This document shows positions 41,975 through 49,839 of a stretch of 64,000 bases of DNA, piece by piece. The stretch spans positions 67,217-131,216 of the forward strand of contig JBIQHJ010000004.1 in NCBI GenBank assembly GCA_044508625.1. Direction: 5' to 3'. Every line of letters starts with the position of its first letter. Within the stretch, counting starts at the first letter, position 1. The stretch is from Castellaniella sp044508625. GTDB taxonomy: Bacteria; Pseudomonadota; Gammaproteobacteria; Burkholderiales; Burkholderiaceae_B. Both the position numbers and the translations under genes were made by a program. Below the pieces are notes generated by a model. That model did no database searches, was not told the origin of the DNA, and worked only from the letters and a program-made list of their open reading frames with translations.

Positions 41975-42969
41975 GCACAGGGCATAGTGAGTTTGCACGG
42001 CAGGCACTGGCGCCCGGCGTGGGGGTGGGTCGTGTGGATGTCCATCATCATATTCTCCCGCCAGAGTACATCTCCAGGGTTGGTGAAATAGCGATTGGCG
42101 CGCCCGCTCCCAATCGCGAAACTCCGAAGTGGACGGTGGAATGCTCTTTGGACGCGATGGATAAAAACCAGATCTCGTCCGCCTTTGTTTCGGTCAGCGC
42201 GCCGGGCATCTGGTTCAATGATTCCACCTTGGCGCGGTATCTCGCTCGCTCGGCCAATACCTTTGCCGCCCAGATGAAGTCTGATAACCCAGGACGCTTC
42301 GGCTCGTTCGCTAGCCTGCCGCTGCCGGACGTCGGGGCGAGTCTTGGAGAGATCGAGTATGCGTTCGATTCGCTCAAGTCTGATGGCGTCTCCATGATGA
42401 CCAATTATGGTGATAGGTATCTGGGCGACCCGGAATTTGCGCCGGTTTTCGATGAACTCAATGCGAGGAAGGCCATCGTCTATGTTCATCCGACGACGTG
42501 CAACTGCTCGCTGGGCGTGATGAATGAAATTCCGGCGTCCATGATCGAGTTCCCGCACGACACTACGCGTACCGTGGTCAGTCTTCTATATGGTGGTGTG
42601 CTTACTCGTTGCAAGGATATCAAATTCGTCTTCTCGCATGCGGGTGGCACGCTGCCGTTTCTCGCCGAGCGCATTGCGTTGCTTGGCAGGCTGGATCGCA
42701 GCTTTGCCGAAAAGGTGCCCGGGGGTGTAATGCCGATCTTGCGGCGCCTGAACTTCGACACGGCCTTGTCGGCCAATGACGTTGCGATTCCAGCGCTGTT
42801 GAAGATCGTCTCGTCAAAAAATGTCATGCTGGGGACGGATTTTCCATTTGCGCCGGAAATAGCGATGAAAGCGACAATCGATGGTCTGCACGGCTTGAAC
42901 TTAAGTGCCGAAGACTTAAGAAATATCGAGGGAGATAACGCCCGCCGGATGTTCGATTGGCTGGCATAG
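41971..42969 (+). CDS. amidohydrolase-family metal enzyme (ACMSD/decarboxylase type)
   Basis: A 332-residue TIM-barrel metal enzyme. Metal ligands: HxH at His25/His27 in VDVHHHILP, a His in YVHPTTCNC, a His in FVFSHAGGTLPFLAER and the aspartate in LGTDFPFAPE. This is the pattern of the ACMSD group, which includes aromatic and unsaturated-acid decarboxylases and hydratases. Note that gamma-resorcylate decarboxylases have ExH rather than HxH at the first site, so a simple assignment to 2,6-dihydroxybenzoate is not supported. It lies at the end of the transporter-catabolic operon and may feed a decarboxylated phenol or act on a ring-fission product. Confidence 0.85.
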   Translation: MSTGHSEFARQALAPGVGVGRVDVHHHILPPEYISRVGEIAIGAPAPNRETPKWTVECSLDAMDKNQISSAFVSVSAPGIWFNDSTLARYLARSANTFAAQMKSDNPGRFGSFASLPLPDVGASLGEIEYAFDSLKSDGVSMMTNYGDRYLGDPEFAPVFDELNARKAIVYVHPTTCNCSLGVMNEIPASMIEFPHDTTRTVVSLLYGGVLTRCKDIKFVFSHAGGTLPFLAERIALLGRLDRSFAEKVPGGVMPILRRLNFDTALSANDVAIPALLKIVSSKNVMLGTDFPFAPEIAMKATIDGLHGLNLSAEDLRNIEGDNARRMFDWLA

Positions 42970-43036
42970 ACCGCTTGGACCCGACAGTCATCATGAATCA
43001 TCCGTGGAGCCGGAATGCAAGTCCTGGGCCGGCACC

Positions 43037-43112
43037 ACGCCAATCCGGAACTGCTCGACCGGCATCCGGGAGCCGGCATCCGGCTGATCGTCCGGGGCGA
43101 CGGCGGCCATGC
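43037..43112 (+). pseudogene. livF 3'-end remnant
   Basis: Bases from 43039 (GCCAATCCGGAACTGCTCGA and on) match the 3' end of cassette 1 livF (from 36919) at 35 of 39 positions. All four differences are T/C transitions, and the frame reads ANPELLDRHPGAG against ANPELLDRHLGVG. Similarity picks up again in the downstream GCGGCCATGC. The Liv cassette 2 / amidohydrolase block is therefore bracketed by direct repeats of the livF tail, as expected after an insertion or duplication. Confidence 0.6.
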
Positions 43113-43131
43113 GTTCGCCCGCGGCCGGTAT

Positions 43132-43806
43132 TCAATAGTCGAGCAGCCGCCGCCGTGTGTTCCGGATATGCTGAGAGATGATTTCTCTGGCCCGTTCCCC
43201 GTCGCGTTGCTGCAGCGCGTCGATGATTTCCCGGTGCTCGCGCTGGTAGATCAGCCGGTGTTCGGGCCGCTGGTCGCGTTGCCGTAGCGTACCCCAGAGA
43301 GCGTGCTCTCTGCGCACCGTGTCGATCATCTTGTACATGCGGATCGCCAGCGTATTGTGGGTCGCGAGCGCGATGGTTTCATGGAATGCGGCGTCCAGTT
43401 GCTCGAATTCGCTGGCGGTCTTTGCGTTCTCGGCCTGATCCAACGCCTCGCGCATTCGCGCGAAGTCCGCCCCGGTGCCGTTGGTTGCGACCATCCAGGC
43501 CAGTTCGGGTTCGAAGCGCAGCCGCGCCTCGATGTACTCCGCCGGACTGGTCGATTCCTTTACCGGTCCGCCGGGCGCCGTCTCGGCGCTTTCCGCAGGG
43601 ATCCGGACGAAGGTCCCCCGGCCGACGTGCCGCGTGATGATTCCATCCTTTTCTAGTTCGGCCAGCGCTCGGCGCGTCACCGAGCGGCCGACGTTGAACT
43701 GTTCGGCGAGCTGCCGTTCGGTTGGCAGGCGGTCTCCTGGTGCAAAGATGCGCTCGTTAATGGAGCTGATCAAGTGCTCGCGCAAGCGGTCATAGCCATC
43801 GCTCAT
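43132..43806 (-). CDS. GntR-family regulator, FadR subfamily (FCD ligand domain)
   Basis: A 224-residue regulator: N-terminal GntR winged helix (DGYDRLREHLISSINERIF, LPTERQLAEQFNVGRSVTRR, then ITRHVGRGTFVRIP) and a C-terminal all-helical FCD domain with the metal/ligand residues in LDAAFHETI and HREIIDALQQRDGERAREI. ATG 43806 is seven bases after GAGGA. It diverges from the molybdopterin enzyme genes. PdhR and relatives in this subfamily bind ATTGGT/ACCAAT half-sites; such words cluster in its own upstream region and before E1 alpha 19 kb away, so it is likely the cluster's repressor, relieved by an aromatic or oxo-acid ligand. Confidence 0.93.
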   Translation of the reverse strand: MSDGYDRLREHLISSINERIFAPGDRLPTERQLAEQFNVGRSVTRRALAELEKDGIITRHVGRGTFVRIPAESAETAPGGPVKESTSPAEYIEARLRFEPELAWMVATNGTGADFARMREALDQAENAKTASEFEQLDAAFHETIALATHNTLAIRMYKMIDTVRREHALWGTLRQRDQRPEHRLIYQREHREIIDALQQRDGERAREIISQHIRNTRRRLLDY

Positions 43807-43862
43807 CTGTATGTCCTCATTCAATTCCTGCCAATCGGCGTTGCAATAGTATACCACTTCGA

Positions 43863-44049
43863 ACCAATCTTCCAACCAATTCATACGATAGTACCTCTTG
43901 GACAGCCTGCAACAGGGGACATCAGGGTCTCCCCTAGGTGCGGAGAGGCCCGTAAAACCATGTTGTAAACATTGGTTTGTTTTATCAAATATTGGTTGAC
44001 ACCTGGTATGGCTAGCGGATATAGTTTTGCCACGAACTAGAAAATTGGT
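43863..44049. promoter_or_regulatory. cluster of ATTGGT/ACCAAT half-sites
   Basis: In the 468-bp gap between the GntR gene and the large-subunit gene there are ACCAAT at 43863 and 43875 and ATTGGT at 43971, 43991 and 44044. The last is in AAATTGGTACGG, 11 of 12 bases identical to 24109-24120 before E1 alpha. The pair 43991/44044 is 53 bp apart; the pair before E1 alpha (24057/24111) is 54 bp apart. Strong candidates for the GntR binding sites, self-regulation included. The rest of the gap shows no other gene except a possible 52-codon frame. Confidence 0.6.
43996..44025 (+). promoter_or_regulatory. sigma-70 promoter for the molybdopterin enzyme operon
   Basis: TTGACA (43996-44001), an 18-bp spacer and TATAGT (44020-44025) form a near-consensus promoter. 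The -35 is fused to an ATTGGT half-site (43991-43996), so a bound GntR protein would block RNA polymerase. Expected start near 44032, about 240 nt before the large-subunit ATG. Confidence 0.7.
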
Positions 44050-44104
44050 ACGGATTGAGCAGGTGCCATCCGTTGTTGGACAAACAATCAGCAGGAGACC
44101 CAGC

Positions 44105-44263
44105 ATGCAAGGCAAGACCCCTCCCCGCGCGATACATGGCCCTCGCGCCAACCGCGGCTTGTACGGAGCATTCCGTCGCCTCGCCGGCCAGACGATGGGG
44201 ATTTCTTCGGCCGTTCGCCGTCTTTTCTCGCCTGGGCGGCCTTGCCCGGCCTCCCGCGCTTGA
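44105..44263 (+). CDS. possible 52-residue basic small protein
   Basis: ATG 44105, seven bases after CAGGAGA, opens a 52-codon frame (MQGKTPPRAIHGPRANRGLY and on, Arg-rich) that stops 11 bp before the large-subunit start. The ribosome site is better than chance and the spacing suggests coupling. The composition is Arg/Pro/Gly-rich, as GC-rich noncoding frames often are, so it may equally be leader RNA. No family recognised. Confidence 0.3.
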   Translation: MQGKTPPRAIHGPRANRGLYGAFRRLAGQTMGISSAVRRLFSPGRPCPASRA

Positions 44264-44274
44264 AGGGGATGATG

Positions 44275-47259
44275 ATGAAACGGACCCTCCTGAAAACCAT
44301 TCTTTTTGCCATCCCGCAAGTGTTGCGGGTGACCGCGCACAAATACCCCGCGTTCCGCGAGCAGATGCGTGAGCGCGATTGCGTCGTCCAGATCAAGCTC
44401 AAGGACAACTCGATCGGGCGTTACTACACGTTCACCGCCGGAAAGATCCGATCGACCGCGGGGATCCACGCAAACCCCGATGTGCTGATGCTGTTCCAGG
44501 ACCTGCGGACCGCCCTCAAGTTCCTCAAGCCACCGATCAGCCAGGCCGACGTCATCCACGCGGCCAAGCAGTTCAAGATCATGGTCTTGGGCGCGGACGA
44601 CCTCGTGGTCTGGTTCATGCAACTGATGAACCGCATGCAGACGGTGGGTTTGCAGTATGGGACGCCGATGAAGGACGGCTCGGTGCGCTATACGACCAAC
44701 ACCAATGGCGGGCCGCTGTTCGTCTATGTCAAGGACGGGAGGATCCTGCGCATGACGCCGATCGATTTCGACGACTCCGACGCGTCGAGCTGGTCGATCT
44801 CGGCGCGTGGCAAGACCTTCACGCCCAAGCGGCAGGCTACGGTCAACCCCTATGCCTTGGCGCTCAAGTCCCAGGTCTATTCGGACAAGCGCGTGCTGTA
44901 CCCGATGAAGCGTGTCGATTTCGATCCAAACGGTGAACGCAATCCCCAGAATCGCGGTAAATCCGAGTATGTGCGCATCAGTTGGGATGAGGCGCTCGAC
45001 ATCGTTGCCGGCGAGATCAAGCGGCAAAAGCGCGAGTACGGCCCCGGTTCGATCGCCATCCAGCATTGCTCGCACCACCAGTGGGGCAACGTCGGCTATT
45101 ACCTCAGTGCGCTGCTACGCTTTGGCAACCTGATCGGTTTTACGCGAGTGCATCACAATCCCGATAGCTGGGAAGGCTGGTACTGGGGCGCCCAGCACCA
45201 CTATGGCAATAGCCTGCGCGTCGGCTTGCCGGGGTTCTACGGAACGGTCGAGGACTGCCTGAAGGAAGCCGAGATGATCGTCTTCTGGTCGAGCGATCCA
45301 GAATCGACCAATGGCGTTTACGGCGGCTTCGAGGGCACTCAGCGTCGCCTGTGGGCCAAGGAGCTTGGCATCGAGTTCGTGCATATCGATCCGAACTACA
45401 ACCCGACCGCACAGCTCTACGGCGGGAAATGGATCCCGGTTCGCCCCGGCACCGACCCCGCGCTGGCGATCGCAATCATGTATGTCTGGCTGACCGAGGG
45501 TCTCTATGACAAAGAGTACGTCGCCAAACGGACCTCGGGCTTCGAGGCGTGGCGCGACTACCTGCTCGGCAAGGACGATGGCGTTCCCAAGACCCCCGAA
45601 TGGCAGGAAGACGAAACCGGCGTGCCGGCCGAGACGGTGCGTGCGCTGGCGCGCACCTGGGGCAGGAAAAAGACTTATCTCGCGCCGGGCGGGCTTGGAA
45701 ATGGCTTTGGCGGGGCATGCCGCAACGGCACGGGCACGCAGTGGCCGCGCTGCATGATTTTGATGATGGCGATGCAGGGCTGGGGCAAGCCGGGAATCAA
45801 TTTCGGCAATCTGCAGGCCGGAACGCCGGTCGACTACCGCTTCTACTTTCCCGGCTATGCCGAGGGCGGCATCTCGGGCGATTTGGCGTTCACGGCCTCG
45901 TCGGTCAACAACTATTGCCGCATGCCGCATCTGCTCAGCATGAATCCGGTCAAGCAGATGATTCCTCGCCAACGGCTGCCGGAGGCGATCGTCGACGGCC
46001 ATGCCAGGGGCTACGCCTGGGACGGCTCCTCGCTCGAGGCGCAGTTCGCGCCCTACGAATATCCGATGCAAGGCTTTGCAAAGGTGCGGATGCTTTATCG
46101 CTACGGAGGTTCGACTTTCGGCACGATCGCCAATTCGACGCGCTTCATCGAGGCCTATCGCCACGAATCGCTCGACTTCATCGTCAACCAGTCGATCTAT
46201 TTCGAAGGCGACACGCAGTTCGCCGACCTGATTCTGCCGGTCTGCACGTCCTTCGAGCGCTGGGACATCGGCGAGACGGCCGGTTGCGGCGGATACGTTC
46301 ATCACGCCTACGGGCAGCTCAATCACCGGACGCTGGTGATGCAGCACAAATGCATCGAACCTCTCGGGGAATCGAAGTCCGACTATCAGATCTTTCTCGA
46401 AATTCTCAGCCGGCTTGGGCTCGGCGCCATGTTCTCCGAAGGCTGCAGCGAGCTGGACTGGTGCAAGCGCATATTCGACTCGTCCGACCTCGGCGAGCGT
46501 ATCAGTTGGGCGGACTTCCTGAAGAAAGGCTACTACGTCATCCCATCGGCAACCGAGGAAACGCGCGAGGCGACCTACATGCGCTGGTACGCCGAGGACC
46601 GGCATAAGGACGCTCCCGAGCCTGTGCCTCTGCCATCGCAATTCACCGAAGAATTTGGCAAGGGCCTGCAGACGCAATCGGGCAAACTCGAGTTCGTCTC
46701 GTCGTCGATCCAGCGCGGCGATCCCGGCAATCCGGACCGCCCGGCACTCAACCGTTATATCCCGGCATACGAAGGGTTGCGCAACGCCGAGCTTGCCGCC
46801 CGTTATCCGCTCCAGATGATCACGACGCATTCGCGCTACAGCTTCCATACCTATTCGGATGGGAAGGACGGCACGATAAACGACATCGAGGATCATCGCA
46901 TGCTCGTGGACGGCTATTACTACTGGGTCATGCGCATCAATTCCGAGGATGCGCGCGCGCGCGGCATCCGCCACCGCGACCTGGTCCGCGTATTCAACGA
47001 TCGTGGCACGGTGATTTGCGCGGCGGATGTTTCACCGCTGGTTGCGCCGGGCATGGTCAAGAGCTTCGAGTCTTGCGCCGAGTTCGATCCGCTCGAGACC
47101 GCCGACGGCATCGTCGACCGCGGGGGCTGCCTCAATCTGTTGACACCGCAGCGTCCGCAGGCGCAAGGGACCGACGGCATGTCGTCGAACTCGTGCCTGG
47201 TCGAGATCGCGCTGTGGGTGCCAGCCGAGTCCGAGGCACCGCAGCCGCTCGTGGCCTGA
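44275..47259 (+). CDS. molybdopterin transhydroxylase / resorcinol hydroxylase-like large subunit with SCP2-like N-terminus
   Basis: A 994-residue member of the DMSO-reductase superfamily closest to pyrogallol-phloroglucinol transhydroxylase of Pelobacter and, by gene context, to resorcinol hydroxylase of Azoarcus. The predicted Mo ligand is Ser298 in HNPDSWEGWYWG, matching the Asp-Ser-Trp triad known around Ser175 of the Pelobacter enzyme. There is no N-terminal Fe-S motif, as in that family. Residues ~1-125 are extra: hydrophobic MKRTLLKTILFAIPQVLRV, then VVQIKLKDNSIGRYYTF and LGADDLVVWFMQLM, resembling an SCP2 lipid-binding domain. It should hydroxylate a phenolic ring using water. ATG 44275 is seven bases after AAGGGG. 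No Tat motif is seen, so it is probably cytoplasmic or membrane-associated. Confidence 0.85.
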   Translation: MKRTLLKTILFAIPQVLRVTAHKYPAFREQMRERDCVVQIKLKDNSIGRYYTFTAGKIRSTAGIHANPDVLMLFQDLRTALKFLKPPISQADVIHAAKQFKIMVLGADDLVVWFMQLMNRMQTVGLQYGTPMKDGSVRYTTNTNGGPLFVYVKDGRILRMTPIDFDDSDASSWSISARGKTFTPKRQATVNPYALALKSQVYSDKRVLYPMKRVDFDPNGERNPQNRGKSEYVRISWDEALDIVAGEIKRQKREYGPGSIAIQHCSHHQWGNVGYYLSALLRFGNLIGFTRVHHNPDSWEGWYWGAQHHYGNSLRVGLPGFYGTVEDCLKEAEMIVFWSSDPESTNGVYGGFEGTQRRLWAKELGIEFVHIDPNYNPTAQLYGGKWIPVRPGTDPALAIAIMYVWLTEGLYDKEYVAKRTSGFEAWRDYLLGKDDGVPKTPEWQEDETGVPAETVRALARTWGRKKTYLAPGGLGNGFGGACRNGTGTQWPRCMILMMAMQGWGKPGINFGNLQAGTPVDYRFYFPGYAEGGISGDLAFTASSVNNYCRMPHLLSMNPVKQMIPRQRLPEAIVDGHARGYAWDGSSLEAQFAPYEYPMQGFAKVRMLYRYGGSTFGTIANSTRFIEAYRHESLDFIVNQSIYFEGDTQFADLILPVCTSFERWDIGETAGCGGYVHHAYGQLNHRTLVMQHKCIEPLGESKSDYQIFLEILSRLGLGAMFSEGCSELDWCKRIFDSSDLGERISWADFLKKGYYVIPSATEETREATYMRWYAEDRHKDAPEPVPLPSQFTEEFGKGLQTQSGKLEFVSSSIQRGDPGNPDRPALNRYIPAYEGLRNAELAARYPLQMITTHSRYSFHTYSDGKDGTINDIEDHRMLVDGYYYWVMRINSEDARARGIRHRDLVRVFNDRGTVICAADVSPLVAPGMVKSFESCAEFDPLETADGIVDRGGCLNLLTPQRPQAQGTDGMSSNSCLVEIALWVPAESEAPQPLVA

Positions 47260-47333
47260 ACGTGAGCAGCGCTTCTCAGCAATGGATCGAATGCGGTGAC
47301 GCGTGAGTCACCCTCGCCGATATGGAGTATCGA

Positions 47334-48200
47334 ATGGACAAGTGGAATCTGATCATAGATGTCGCCTTGTGCGAGAACTGCAACAACTGCGTGCTGTCGA
47401 CGAAGGATGAGCATTGCGACAATGATTTTCCGGGCTATGCGGCGCCACAGCCGCGCCATGGGCACGATTGGATAAGAATCACGCGCCATGTGCGCGGGTC
47501 GGCGCCGATGGTCGATGCGGCCTATTTGCCGACGACTTGTAATCATTGCGATGCGGCGCCCTGTATCAAGGCGGCAAAGGACGGCAGTATCTACAAACGC
47601 GATGATGGCATCGTCATTATCGACCCGGAAAAAGCCCGTGGCCGCAAGGATCTCGTCGATGCCTGTCCCTATGGCGTGATCTTTTGGAACGAGGAGCTGA
47701 ATCTGCCCCAGAAATGGATTTTCGACGCGCACCTGCTCGACGCCGGAGCAAAAGAGCCGCGTTGCGTCCAGTCGTGCCCGACCGGGGCGATGACGTCCGT
47801 CAAGACTTCGGATGCGGAGATGGCCGCGATGGCAAAGCAGCAAGGCCTCGAAGTACTGCGGCCCGAGCTGGGCGCCAAACCGCGGGTCTATTACCGTAAT
47901 TTGTACCGCTTCACAAAGTGCTTCATCGGCGGCAATGTCGTGGGCGAGGTGGACGGTGTCGTCGAGTGCATCGCCGGCGCGAACGTTTCCCTGTTGCGTG
48001 AGGGGCGTGTGATCTCCCGGACGACGACGGACGCGTTCGGGGATTTCAAGCTCGATCGGCTGGATGCGAACAGCGGCCTCTATCACGTCCGGATCGTGCA
48101 TGATCGGCTTGGTAGCACCGAGTTGCCGGTCGAACTCGGCGAGAGCCAATATCTCGGGAAGATCCGGCTGGCGACCTCCCAGTTGCAGCCGGCCTCCTAG
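47334..48200 (+). CDS. transhydroxylase-like small subunit, Fe-S protein
   Basis: A 288-residue electron-transfer partner of the large subunit. Ferredoxin-type cysteine sets: CENCNNC with a following Cys, CNHCDAAPC, then DACPYGVIFWN and CVQSCPTGAM, enough for about three [4Fe-4S] clusters. The C-terminal ~90 residues (GNVVGEVDGVVECIAGANVS and on) look like a carboxypeptidase-regulatory/transthyretin-like beta domain, which the Pelobacter small subunit also has. ATG 47334 lies five bases after GGAG; an ATG four codons upstream is less likely. Together the pair would hydroxylate or transhydroxylate di/trihydroxybenzenes. Confidence 0.88.
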   Translation: MDKWNLIIDVALCENCNNCVLSTKDEHCDNDFPGYAAPQPRHGHDWIRITRHVRGSAPMVDAAYLPTTCNHCDAAPCIKAAKDGSIYKRDDGIVIIDPEKARGRKDLVDACPYGVIFWNEELNLPQKWIFDAHLLDAGAKEPRCVQSCPTGAMTSVKTSDAEMAAMAKQQGLEVLRPELGAKPRVYYRNLYRFTKCFIGGNVVGEVDGVVECIAGANVSLLREGRVISRTTTDAFGDFKLDRLDANSGLYHVRIVHDRLGSTELPVELGESQYLGKIRLATSQLQPAS

Positions 48201-48325
48201 GCGGCCATCCACACAAGCCGAGCTGTTTTTTTACCCCCACTGATCGCGGTGCTGGGCGTACGGATCCTGTGCGCCTCGCTTTACCGTAGCCGCAACTTTT
48301 CAACGACTCAATGGAGCACATCAAA

Positions 48326-49210
48326 ATGAAAGTAGCATTCATCGGCCTCGGAAACATGGGCTCTGGCATCGCCAACTGCATTCTCAAGGGCGGTTTCGAC
48401 TTGACGGTCTGGAACCGCACCGCGGCAAAGATGCAGCCGCTGATCGATGCCGGTGCGAAAGGTGCGGCCACCGCAAAGGAGGCCGTCGCCAATGCCGATG
48501 TCGTCATCACCAGCCTGATGGACGACAAGTCGATCATCGAGAACCTCACGAGCGAAAACGGCATTCTCGCCGGCCTGCGTCCGGGCGCTGTGCACGTTTG
48601 CGTGACGACGATCTCGCCGGATTGCGCCGATGAACTCGACAAGCTGCACAGGGCGCATGGCAGTCACTACGTCTCGGGTCCGATCGTCGGCCGTCCGGAT
48701 GCCGCTGCCGCCGGCCAGTTGACGACCTACCTCGCGGGTGATGCGGAAGCCATTGAGAAAATCACGCCCGTCTGCCGTGCCTATACGAAGCAGGTCACCG
48801 CCGCCGGTGATCAGCCGCGCCAAGCCAACATCATCAAGCTGTGCATCAACTACACGGTCGTCTCGGTGATCGAGCTGATTGGCGAAACCTACTGCTTTGC
48901 AGAAAAGGCGGGCGTCGATACCGAGCACCTGAAAGCGTTCTTCGAGGACGCCGCGTTCGCTCATCCGGCGCTCAAGCTCTATGCGCGCAAGCTGCATGCG
49001 CGTGACTTCGCCGGCCGCGGCGGCTTTGTCGCGAGCGGCGGCCTGAAGGACGTGCGGCTGATGCTGGCGACCTCGGAGGCCGCCGGCGCGCAGCTCGAGA
49101 TCGGTCATATCGTCGAGCGCAAGCTCGCCGCGCTGGTCGCACAAGGCAAGGCGGAAACCGACTGGAGCGCGTTGTCCGAAATCACCCGCCAGGAATGCGG
49201 TCTTGCCTGA
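48326..49210 (+). CDS. beta-hydroxyacid dehydrogenase (3-hydroxyisobutyrate dehydrogenase family)
   Basis: A 294-residue NAD(P) enzyme. Rossmann motif MKVAFIGLGNMGSGIA at the start, substrate segment GPIVGRPDAAAAGQLT near residue 118 and the catalytic lysine in ANIIKLCINY near residue 172. The family interconverts beta-hydroxy acids and semialdehydes (or tartronate semialdehyde). In this setting it may act on malic or related C3-C4 semialdehydes from ring fission. ATG 48326 lies nine bases after GGAG; ATG 48311 is an in-frame alternative. The next gene starts 17 bp downstream. Confidence 0.85.
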   Translation: MKVAFIGLGNMGSGIANCILKGGFDLTVWNRTAAKMQPLIDAGAKGAATAKEAVANADVVITSLMDDKSIIENLTSENGILAGLRPGAVHVCVTTISPDCADELDKLHRAHGSHYVSGPIVGRPDAAAAGQLTTYLAGDAEAIEKITPVCRAYTKQVTAAGDQPRQANIIKLCINYTVVSVIELIGETYCFAEKAGVDTEHLKAFFEDAAFAHPALKLYARKLHARDFAGRGGFVASGGLKDVRLMLATSEAAGAQLEIGHIVERKLAALVAQGKAETDWSALSEITRQECGLA

Positions 49211-49227
49211 GCAAGCAGGGGGGGGCC

Positions 49228-49635
49228 ATGAGCGAATTACTCGTTCTCTTCGGATTCGTTTGGATCCTCGCCTCGGCGCTGATCGGCCTCGCCATCGCCG
49301 GCCGGCACGAGCCGCATGTCGCGTCGCTCGATGCGCTGGCCAGGCGAGGAGACCTGTTTGGCTATCACCGGGCGCTCGATGCGTACAAGTGGCGCGTCAC
49401 CGTTCATGCGCACGGAATGCTGTTCGCAATGGTTGCAATCGTCGTCGGGCTGGCCATGCCAAAGCTGGGCTATTCGTCGATCGTGAAGGACGCCATCGCG
49501 GCTGCGTTTGCCGTTGCCGCGGTCGTGTGGACGATTGGCGGCTTCTATTCGGCCAAAGCAGCAATGGCAATCGCCGACCTCATGTTCGTTGTTGCGATCG
49601 TGGCGACGATCATCGGTTTGGCGAGAGCCTTCTGA
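49228..49635 (+). CDS. small four-helix membrane protein, possibly styrene-oxide-isomerase-like
   Basis: A 135-residue protein with four hydrophobic helices and a polar loop (ARRGDLFGYHRALDAYKWR) between helices one and two. Helix two onward reads VHAHGMLFAMVAIVVGLAMP then LGYSS and later WTIGGFYS. The order HAHG - P-x-LG/F - GFY faintly resembles styrene oxide isomerase (StyC), a heme-binding four-helix enzyme, but this is recall without alignment. It could also be a membrane anchor or quinone-linked partner for the Mo enzyme, which in Azoarcus is membrane-associated. No function is assigned. Confidence 0.6.
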   Translation: MSELLVLFGFVWILASALIGLAIAGRHEPHVASLDALARRGDLFGYHRALDAYKWRVTVHAHGMLFAMVAIVVGLAMPKLGYSSIVKDAIAAAFAVAAVVWTIGGFYSAKAAMAIADLMFVVAIVATIIGLARAF

Positions 49636-49767
49636 CCCCGACACGGGCTGCGTGGGTCGGACGGGTCGGAAGTCATGATCGCAACGGGGGAATGGAGATT
49701 TAGGTATTTGGTGCCGTAGGTACCTAGGCGCGTCGATGACGCGGTGTTCCCGGCTGAACGCATTGGA

Positions 49768-49785
49768 ACGAGGCGGGGGCCTCGT
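49768..49785 (+). other. GGGG-tetraloop hairpin in the leader of the third transport operon
   Basis: ACGAGGC-GGGG-GCCTCGT, a perfect seven-base-pair stem, lies 54 bp before the MetA-type gene in a 204-bp gap. No T-run follows. It may be an mRNA leader structure or an operator. No clear promoter was identified in the gap. Confidence 0.4.
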
Positions 49786-49839
49786 CCAGGCATCAAGGGG
49801 ATGGCCGGGAGTTTTCTTCACTCAAAAGGAGACATTTTC

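Noticed and set aside
41971..42969. Gamma-resorcylate (2,6-dihydroxybenzoate) decarboxylase
   Set aside because: The first metal motif is HxH (VDVHHHI), whereas gamma-resorcylate decarboxylases have ExH; only the wider ACMSD group is supported.
44275..47259. Formate dehydrogenase or periplasmic nitrate reductase
   Set aside because: There is no N-terminal Fe-S cysteine motif, no Tat signal and no Cys or selenocysteine Mo ligand; the DSW motif and partner subunit fit the transhydroxylase group.
48226..48234. Rho-independent terminator at the T-run after the small subunit
   Set aside because: A T-run is present, but no stable stem lies immediately before it.
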